Assembly (NCBI RefSeq): GCF_013368755.1
Contig: NC_049566.1
Location: 2,976,001 to 3,040,000 of the forward strand
DNA: 64,000 nucleotides
From: Talaromyces rugulosus
Taxonomy: Eukaryota; Ascomycota; Eurotiomycetes; Eurotiales; Trichocomaceae
Direction: 5' to 3'
Made by a program: the position numbers and the translations under genes. The notes below the pieces were generated by a model, which did no database searches, was not told where the DNA came from, and was given only the letters and a program-made list of their open reading frames with translations. Positions 56,946-64,000 of the stretch are shown piece by piece (position 1 is the first letter of the stretch; every line of letters starts with the position of its first letter).

Positions 56946-57820
56946 TCATTTCTTTTTCGTGACGACCGGAACACCCTCAACCTCCTTCAGCTCGGTCAAT
57001 GTCTTTTCTCTCTCGACCAGCTTCGTCTTTTCTTCCTTGATCATCTGGTCAACCGTCTTCAAAGCTTCGTCGAGCCTTCCCAGCTCAGCGTGTTCCGTTG
57101 CTCTGCTATAAGGGTTTCCAGGGCTGTCATTATCTGGAATTTCTGCCGTTCTCCCGCCTCCATGCTGTAATTGTTTGGCTTTGCCACTCTTCCCCTTGGA
57201 TGGCTGGTTGCTGGGCCCCCCCGTAAGCATGTCGTAGAACTGCTCAACAGGCTCGTTGAAGATGACTTCCTCGTAGTTCTGACTAATAACCCTTTCCCGT
57301 CGCTCGCGCTTCCCTTCAATATCATCGCCGTAAGGGTGCAGCTTTAGACTGTGCCAAAGCGTCTGCGGCTTCTCCGTCGACTCGGGGACAAAGTAGAGCT
57401 TGATCTGGATTTCAAACTCGCCCCATCCCGTCTCCGTCACCTCAAACGGCGGCTGTTCGATCGTTCGGACTGATTGCGCATAGGTTTCGTGGAGTTTGAA
57501 TTGCACCTTTTTCAGCCAGTATGAAATGTCCTCGTCGTTGACGCCCTTGACGAAAACGCGCCATTGGTGTGTGTGGTCTACAGGGGCATTTGCGGGTCGC
57601 TTCTCGGGGTCGAAGGGGATTGCTTCACTTCCAAACACTTTGAACAGTTAGTATCTATCCATAACTCGTGTCACAAAAAGGATAGAAGTCAAAGCGCATA
57701 CCGAATGGTCGGTAAGCAGATACGCCCTAGTTTCAGTGTGTTAGCTTGTAGCTAAAAATTGTAGGAGCGAAATCCCAAATTTCCTACCCTAACGCGTTTG
57801 GTCCCAGTAGGAGCGGGCAT
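56946..57820 (-). CDS. YAF9: YEATS-domain protein Yaf9
   Basis: Exons 57788-57820, 57702-57726 and 56946-57637; product 249 residues. The spliced N-terminus reads [25 protein letters not shown], matching the Yaf9 start (KRVKG...RPIVYGN). The YEATS domain follows: [62 protein letters not shown], containing the HTHxW and GWGEFxI acyl-lysine-reader motifs. A C-terminal coiled coil ([31 protein letters not shown]) ends in basic residues. It is shared by the NuA4 acetyltransferase and SWR1 remodelling complexes. The short first and second exons (33 and 25 bases) are needed for the full domain. Confidence 0.95.
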
Positions 57821-58102
57821 TGTCTCGACAAATTCTCGATATCAACAAAAGTTCTTTGATGTATGAAAAGTAACAAAACGCAGGCGCGCGTTGCGATAAG
57901 CTCCTATCGCGGTCGGTGCACGTGACCTCCGCTGACCGAAAGTGTCGTCATTCGGCTTGGAGCTGTTCCGGAAAGGAAGATACAAGTCGAAAAAACAGCT
58001 GTCGTCGAGAGAACTCTACGAGTATGCCTGTTTGAAAAAAAGGTGTAGCGAGCTTCGATCCTTTTCCTTTCTCCCTTTCTTCCTACTTTCATAACCATTG
58101 AG

Positions 58103-59163
58103 ATGGCGTCCAAAAGAATCATCGTCGCAGGCGGAAGCGGGTTTCTCGGTGAGTTCGGCCAGAACCATACCATTGAGCGATATAACCCGGAGATCTGGTT
58201 TTTTTTCTTTAACTATTTGAATAGGCTCAAGGATATGTAAACATGCTAGTGTGCGAGGCTGGGCTGTGACGTCCCTTAGGTAAGCTCTTTCATCGTCATC
58301 AAAAACAAAGAAGGTATTACAGATCTAACTTCATTTTTTTAGTCGCTCTGGAGAACCACAATGGGATGCCGTGACAGCTTCAAAAGAACGACCGGGCTGG
58401 GCAAGCTCAGTCGAGTGGGCAAAGGCCGATATCTTGAAGCCTTCGACGTACAAGCCATTTCTCAAAGACGCAACGGCGGTTATACACACCATGGGAATTC
58501 TTCTGGAGGCCGACTACAAAAGAGTTGTACAAGGGAGGGAGTCGCTTGTTAGTGGCTTACAAAGAGCGTTTAGCTCGTCAAAACTTGGAACTCAGGATCC
58601 CCTAAAACGAGGGACAGAGGAGGATCTACGGCCTCAAGAAGAAGACGGTCAATTGACGTACGAGGTCATGAATAGAGATACGGGTATGTTGTTCGGTTTG
58701 AGAATTTCTTCAATTGTTTGCTCACAAGTTTATGCTAGCTATCGCACTGGCACAGGAAAGTTCCAATGAACACGTTCCAGCCTTTGTCTATATTTCAGCT
58801 GCTGCAGGAGCGCCAATGCTCCCCAGCAGATACATCACAACAAAAAGAGAAGCCGAGACGACCATATCATCGGCATTTCCCAACATTCGAAGTGTCTTCA
58901 TTCGGCCGGGTTTCCTATACGATTCCAGTAGAAAGTTCACATTGCCCATTGCTCTGGGCGGGATGATCGGCTCAGAGGTTAACTCGCTCCTCGGCGGACG
59001 CCTTCAATCCTTGGCCGGTTCCATGACAGAGAAGCCGCTCAAGGCTGATGTCGTGGCACAGGCAGTGGTGGAAGCCATTGAGGATGAATCCATAAGCGGG
59101 GTGGTTGGAACAAAGAAGATCGAGAACTTGGCGACCAAAGCATGGCGAAAAGCTATGCTTTGA
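58103..59163 (+). CDS. COQ11: NAD(P)-binding Rossmann protein Coq11-like
   Basis: Exons 58103-58148, 58225-58279, 58343-58683 and 58739-59163; product 288 residues. The N-terminus MASKRIIVAGGSGFLGSRICKHA is a Rossmann GGSGFLG nucleotide-binding motif split by the first intron. SLSRSGEPQW and TAVIHTMGILLEADYK follow, then a YISAAAGAP ... RYITTKREAE segment in which an SDR-type Tyr-x-x-x-Lys is visible (YITTK), then a FIRPGFLY motif. This is the atypical SDR family of yeast Coq11 (YLR290C), which associates with the coenzyme Q synthesis complex on the mitochondrial inner membrane. It shares a divergent promoter of 282 bases with YAF9. Confidence 0.88.
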
Positions 59164-59246
59164 ATCTGTCACACTGGGTCGTCCGATTCTCATCTGGAAA
59201 GACGTCTACCTATATACCCATGGTCGTGAGAAGTCGACAGGCTATT

Positions 59247-60278
59247 TCACAATGCTGTACCACGCTCAAAACTATCCCTAATCTCCTTCGTGTACTATAT
59301 GAACAATATTAGAAAAAGGTCCTTCAATGACACACCCCATGATTTGCAAACTTACCTTGTCGTAGAACCGACCAAGCTTCTGGTTGAATTGCTTGTTCTT
59401 TTCATTGATGTACGTGACGTCTGGGTCGTCATCACCACCACGGCGATCTCGTCGCTTCTTCAAACGAACTTCCTCCGCCTTTTGCAGGTCGGCAACGAGC
59501 TTGTCGACCGCTGCCCGATCCGGTTTGTTCTCGACAAAATCAGTCGAGTCAGCAGTAGAATAAAAGGTCCCGTTCTTGTCCACCGCGACCAATTCGCCAT
59601 CGTTAGTTTCCACGATTTCCAACCCCCCACTTGCCGCGGCGCGCTCTACAGCAGCCATTTTTTCGCGTCCGTACGCCTCTAGATCAGGCTGCAATCCTCT
59701 CAGTTGTCTCTTGTAAACTTTGCGGGCGTCTTGACGATAATCTTGAAACGCTACATCATCGCGATGGCGTTGCTTTTTTTCTATACGCTTATCCCACTTC
59801 TCAGACTCATCGACCGTCCAGTCCCAGGCTCGCTTGCGTTCGAAATCTTCACCAGCTTCCTCCGTATCAGCCTTAAGGAGGTTATGGGAGGCAAACGCAT
59901 GCTTGCGCGACAGGCTAGACAGTAAAGCTGGATCGGTGGAAAGTCGTTGAGATTCTGCAGCCGTTTCTTTCAGATTGCTGTCTGTGGCGGTTTTCTACAC
60001 AGGGTTAGCGATGTCGACAGATTCGTATTTCTCCAGTATTCTAGACTCACTGCGCGGGCTTTGAGGGCTTTGAATCTCGCTAGCCTGTCCTGGGCCTTGC
60101 TTGCGGTGTCACCGGCCTCATTTGTTGTATCTTGCTCCGTAGAGTCTGCAGAGGCCTTTGCAAGGTCGCCGCCGGAAGGTGAGTCGCTTTCGTCATTTGG
60201 GCGCGCGGGTTCGCTGTCCTGCGGCACAGTCTCTACGGGTTCGTCTGTGTGAGACTTGACGGCCTTGGAAGACGACAT
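59247..60278 (-). CDS. SYF2: Pre-mRNA splicing factor Syf2
   Basis: Exons 60051-60278, 59356-59994 and 59247-59294; product 304 residues. The N-terminal 60 residues are acidic and disordered, followed by QDRLARFKALKARAKTATDSNLKETAAE, the conserved start of the Syf2 domain. RKRAWDWTVDESEKWDKRIEKKQ (which includes the W-x-W motif) and the long coiled coil AVDKLVADLQKAEEVRLKKRR lie in the middle. The final 48-base exon completes the tail FYDKYTKEIRDSFERGTAL. It belongs to the Prp19/Cwc2-associated NTC complex in the catalytic spliceosome. The gene is convergent with COQ11, with 83 bases between them. Confidence 0.94.
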
Positions 60279-60495
60279 GGCGATAATACTGTATCCCGAA
60301 CACGCAGTCACTGTGGTGCCAAAATCGAGGATTCTCAGGTCTTTCGTCGTGCGGTGAAAAGACAGAGTTGGAGACGGAAGTCAGTGGGGCAGCACTAGTG
60401 CTGCGCTAGTATCTAAATAGGACTGGTTCACTGGCACCTTCCCCGCCCAATCCTGCGGCTGTCATGACACGCTCCTACTCCACTTGTGTTTGGAA

Positions 60496-62379
60496 ATGGC
60501 ATCAAGCTGCCATCAACTGAGGAGCGCCATGGCACAGCAGCTTCTGAAGCCTCGAGGCTTTGCTGCTCGCTCCCTACCAAGCCGACGGGTCTGTCACACA
60601 CGTTTTCTCTCCGGGTTTACTCATGTCGCCGCTGGTGCCAGGAGTGACAGCTACGACGCGGCCAGCTCCACATTGGCGCCATCCCAACTATCGCGGTATT
60701 TACTCGGTCGAGATCTCGACAATCAAGGAAACCCGACTGGCACACAGTGTCACGAAGATGCCGAGTTTTTACTAAGGTTCCAAAACGTTCAAAACATCAA
60801 CACTAGAAGGCTACTATATCCAGACGGATCACTCCTTGTCATACAGCCTCCTGAAGATTTGCATAACGTATCCAATTTGCAAGACCTTCAATTGTGGCTT
60901 GAAAAACATGCAGCTTCTGGCTTTGTGGCCCCCATTGACCGACATTCTCTGAGAATTGCTCTTAACAAATGCGAAAAATATCACTCTTCTCAAGAGATCT
61001 TATCAACGTTAAACGCATTCGCTCGCAGATGCAACAAGTCCGGCATAGCAGCACCCAACATAATCCACATTGAAGGATTACGATGCGCTTCACAGATTAT
61101 CCTACCTCCTGCCTTGCTTTACCATGTCTCGAAATTATCAGGGCCGGTGCAAGGAGATGACGCCGATATAATCATCAACAGCCTCCTGAAAACATTACAA
61201 ACCCTTCGGTTTAACGACTTGGAGTATGATAACGAGGTACTTCTAGCTGTAGTGGCAGGTGAAGGTCCCCAAGAGCAACTTTGCCCCGTGGCTTTATTTG
61301 ACAATTTGTTGCTGAACGATGAATCTTATTCTACGGCGATTGAGCTCTTGCAATTACTCGGCGCACCGCAGCGCCTAAAAACAATATCAGCCTCCCTTCT
61401 AGAACGTTTGTCGAAGAGTTCTTCTCCCGGCCTTGCCAATGATATTTATTCTTGTCTTTCGACGCTTCTCAAAACCGGCGAAGTTGATCATGTCCAAGTC
61501 TGTCTAAAGCCGCTGTTGCAGATTATGAAGAACACCAGCAATATCCATGCTTCCTCGAGTGTATCGTCGCAGCTATTGGATAATTTAAAAATTCATGGCC
61601 TAGCCGATAACTGGGACGTTGAAAGTTTGCTTCGTGCAGCGGAAGGTCAACCAACGAAGGAACAGGATGGCGACGTGGGAATTCAAAGCTTACAAATGGA
61701 TGGAGAAACAATGGATTTTTCTTCAGTTGAAAGTTTGATGCTTCAAATCAACCAATACGGCAATTCCCTTTCCACATCAGAGATCGGTATTGTCATTGAT
61801 GCTCTCAGTGACTTCGAAGGCTTTTCTATACCATTATTTACCCATAGTCTAGAAAGCGGCATCCAAGAGTTTGCTTGGCTCCCCAAATGGATTCCAGTGG
61901 CGAGACAATCTGAGGATCTCCCGGATTCTTCTTCCGCAATAGGCTTGCTTCGTGCTCGGATAGCATTTTCGGCTGATACTCTCGTCACTCCAGAACGCAG
62001 TCGAAATCTCTTTCAACTTGGATATCTCGTCCAGCGAGAACTTCTCTCGACGGATGACATTAATTCTACAGGGGAAGTTTACGCAGAAGACTGGGTGCAG
62101 ACAGGATATGTCGTGGCGTTCGATCGTCTGTCGTCTGAATTTGTTCTCCTCTTCGTAGGCGAGGATTCTACCCTCTTCGGGTCTGACCATCTCTCACCTA
62201 CCGATAAAGATGTAACCGAGACGTTGCAGCAGCATCCACTGATCGGCTCTCTATCGACTCTGACCATGCCGAGCAGTCCGCAAGACTTCCACAGAGACAT
62301 CGAACATGCCACTTTCCCTGTGGAGAATGCCGGGTCTCGATATATCTTTGATATTGACCCCAAGCTTCTTACATATTGA
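60496..62379 (+). CDS. Hypothetical mitochondrial protein
   Basis: Intronless, 627 residues from the ATG at 60496 (the frame upstream opens with TTG). The N-terminus is Arg/Ser/Leu-rich without acidic residues and includes GFAARSLPSRRVCHTRFLSG, a likely mitochondrial presequence. The rest is predicted largely helical, with leucine-rich helix pairs such as DADIIINSLLKTLQTL and ALFDNLLLNDESYSTAIELLQLL, and an acidic C-terminal third. I do not recognise a named family; it resembles fungal mitochondrial proteins of unknown function. The gene shares a 217-base divergent promoter with SYF2. Confidence 0.6.
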   Translation: MASSCHQLRSAMAQQLLKPRGFAARSLPSRRVCHTRFLSGFTHVAAGARSDSYDAASSTLAPSQLSRYLLGRDLDNQGNPTGTQCHEDAEFLLRFQNVQNINTRRLLYPDGSLLVIQPPEDLHNVSNLQDLQLWLEKHAASGFVAPIDRHSLRIALNKCEKYHSSQEILSTLNAFARRCNKSGIAAPNIIHIEGLRCASQIILPPALLYHVSKLSGPVQGDDADIIINSLLKTLQTLRFNDLEYDNEVLLAVVAGEGPQEQLCPVALFDNLLLNDESYSTAIELLQLLGAPQRLKTISASLLERLSKSSSPGLANDIYSCLSTLLKTGEVDHVQVCLKPLLQIMKNTSNIHASSSVSSQLLDNLKIHGLADNWDVESLLRAAEGQPTKEQDGDVGIQSLQMDGETMDFSSVESLMLQINQYGNSLSTSEIGIVIDALSDFEGFSIPLFTHSLESGIQEFAWLPKWIPVARQSEDLPDSSSAIGLLRARIAFSADTLVTPERSRNLFQLGYLVQRELLSTDDINSTGEVYAEDWVQTGYVVAFDRLSSEFVLLFVGEDSTLFGSDHLSPTDKDVTETLQQHPLIGSLSTLTMPSSPQDFHRDIEHATFPVENAGSRYIFDIDPKLLTY

Positions 62380-64000
62380 TTATTTAGTTTGAATGACGAC
62401 GATATGGTCATGTTGATAGAATTAGCGCTTATAGCCTGAGCGATCTGGGCATATTTTCTGCCCTTCTTGGTTATAACTTTCAGCATACTATAATTATTTT
62501 CACAATGCACATAAGAGCATCCCTCGAGTTAGTAGATCGCGCACAGGCTACCATTACCAACTGTTCAAGTCTGCCTGAGGCTGAGAACTGCCAATTGCCA
62601 CTGGGCTTCGACGCGGCGTGCACTCGCGGCTTCCTCGTAACCCCGCAGATCGCTCAATGTAAATCTTCTTCATCCAACGTTTCCACCTATTTTTTTTTGT
62701 CAAAAGTCCATGAGTCGCTTCAACGCATACCCAATTCTTCAAGCCATTGCTGTCTCTCTCATAATTGCTTGGACCCCGCCCCTGTGTGCGATTGATCAGT
62801 GCTGCGGAATATTCACTGGTTGTCTTCATGCGACGAGCGTCGACAAGTCCTGCAGAGGTTGTGGGTTCTACTCGTGACATAATACCGCTTTCAGTTGGAC
62901 AAGGAAATATCATGAGCGTATAAGTAACCAACACTACTATCTACTACCTCAGCGATTCTTCGGTGATGTGACACGTCTTGCATTCTAAGCACGAGCCTAA
63001 CATTGCATGTTAGTACTAGTCATTTGGCACCTACTACCTAAACAGTCGGACGTGGAACGGATCGTCATCTTGCCAAGCTATTTCTTCACTGATGGCAACA
63101 TAGATATTACTGTTTTGCGCTAGACATTCATATCTTCATGGACTTGATATTGCCTTCAATTTCGCCGCTTGTTGTCTCTATGCCTGGGGGAAAATCGACG
63201 CAGTTCTTTCCCTGGTGGGCCGGCGATCCACCAACCTGACCTGTCAATAGCGTCGAGGCGGGGAAGATAAATTCGCAGTGTTACGAATCATGCACCCTTT
63301 ACCCTTTACCTACTACAGACGCAAATCATGGTAATCATTGTCCGTGAAAGGTGGAAATACCGTTTTCTGTCGCCGAGATCGACATGTCTTCTTTTACCAG
63401 AGAAGGTTAGCGCGCTATTACAAATGTGGTTGTTGTGATCGTTCTCAAACCCACCCCTGCGGCGGCGTAGGCAGCAAGCGACGAACCAAGATCGGCGATG
63501 TTGCTGTGCTTGGCCGATGTTGCCCTGAATCAGGTGTCGCCACCTCGGTTGGTCCCCTATCCAAGTACGTAGGTGGTGTGCATATACCTCATGCAACAAC
63601 GCTCCAGCTTCGGCGACCAGATACCAACAAACCGTTATTTCGATACGCATATCAACCACGCCAACTTGTCCATAGGTTTTCCCTAGCCTAACCGAGGCTT
63701 GTACGGACCTAGCCTCGGATGCCAATTGGTCGGCTTGCGCCCTCTAAAACTGCGGCCCTGGTCTCGTCAGCAGCGCCACCGACCTGTCATTTTCTCGCTT
63801 CGCCCAAGAGGGTCCTGAGGGCCAATCTATGACTCGATAGGTCACCTGTCAAGCAATAGCCTTGCCTAAAGAGGCTGTAACTATACGCGTAGATTACTAG
63901 CGGTGAACCGATGACGATTTCTTCAACAGTGGACTATATATGTATGTCGGCTTCTGTTCCAAAGTTTTGACGTTTTTTATATATTAAAGGAAGAAAAAGA
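62380..64000. other. Terminal intergenic region, no supportable gene
   Basis: 1.6 kb with short open frames on both strands (for example 62554-62934 minus, 63338-63691 plus, 63306-63725 minus), none with a recognised domain, good start context or splice pattern. No convincing tRNA was found by eye. Confidence 0.5.

Noticed and set aside
62790..62875. tRNA-like GGGTTCTACTC segment
   Set aside because: Only a weak B-box resemblance; no A-box at the right distance and no cloverleaf could be folded by eye.
62554..62934. 126-codon minus-strand open frame near the window end
   Set aside because: No recognisable family or splice pattern; a small CGACG-AG-CGTCG hairpin lies inside it. Not enough support to call a gene.
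1..64000. CRISPR arrays, bacterial operons or prophage
   Set aside because: The window is clearly fungal nuclear DNA; the only tandem array (56-base unit) has no spacer structure.

Overview
The window is a stretch of filamentous ascomycete nuclear DNA. The genes carry short introns (about 48 to 141 bases, mostly GTAAGT/GTATGT-type donors with CTAAC-like branch sites), intergenic gaps are short, and the gene content is fungal: an ERMES subunit, fungal Mediator, haspin, a Zn2Cys6 regulator and a Cox7-type small subunit. The style and protein sequences look most like Eurotiales (Aspergillus/Penicillium/Talaromyces group). That placement is inference; the sequence was not searched against anything.

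Layout. 1-6.7 kb: a stand-alone FAD/NADPH reductase module and a GH47 alpha-1,2-mannosidase. 7.6-22.9 kb: a dense housekeeping block with MED20, calmodulin, the Tlg2 syntaxin, Rtt103, clathrin light chain, Cdc37, a mitochondrial ABC half-transporter and an ENT nucleoside transporter. Within it, the ABC-ENT gap holds repeat structure. 22.9-29.8 kb: an AT-rich, gene-poor accessory stretch with a BBE-like FAD oxidase of doubtful integrity, an ASCH-domain protein with a possible spliced PIP-box-like tail, and a trypsin-like protein that has lost its catalytic serine. 29.9-42.5 kb: haspin kinase, MDM34, a SAM methyltransferase, a five-exon COX7 gene, a large mitochondrial helical-repeat-like protein, an Frm2/Hbn1-type nitroreductase and a small orphan protein. 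43.4-49.5 kb: a compact tryptophan/kynurenine unit, with a Zn2Cys6 regulator convergent to kynureninase, which is divergent from indoleamine 2,3-dioxygenase across a shared promoter. 49.8-62.4 kb: a CCDC47-family ER protein, inositol-pentakisphosphate 2-kinase, an Ecm15/thiamine-binding-like protein, a PI-PLC-like secreted protein with two possible C-termini, Yaf9, Coq11, Syf2 and a mitochondrial orphan. From 62.4 kb to the end I see no supportable gene.

How the genes work together. Most are independent housekeeping genes in divergent or convergent pairs. The one clear functional grouping is IDO plus kynureninase with an adjacent regulator: two non-consecutive steps of tryptophan catabolism/de novo NAD synthesis in one regulatory unit. 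Exon boundaries were derived by hand from splice signals, reading-frame phase and family knowledge. The phases of every multi-exon model were checked to sum to an intact reading frame; the two exceptions are flagged (the FAD oxidase and the alternative PLC-like C-terminus).
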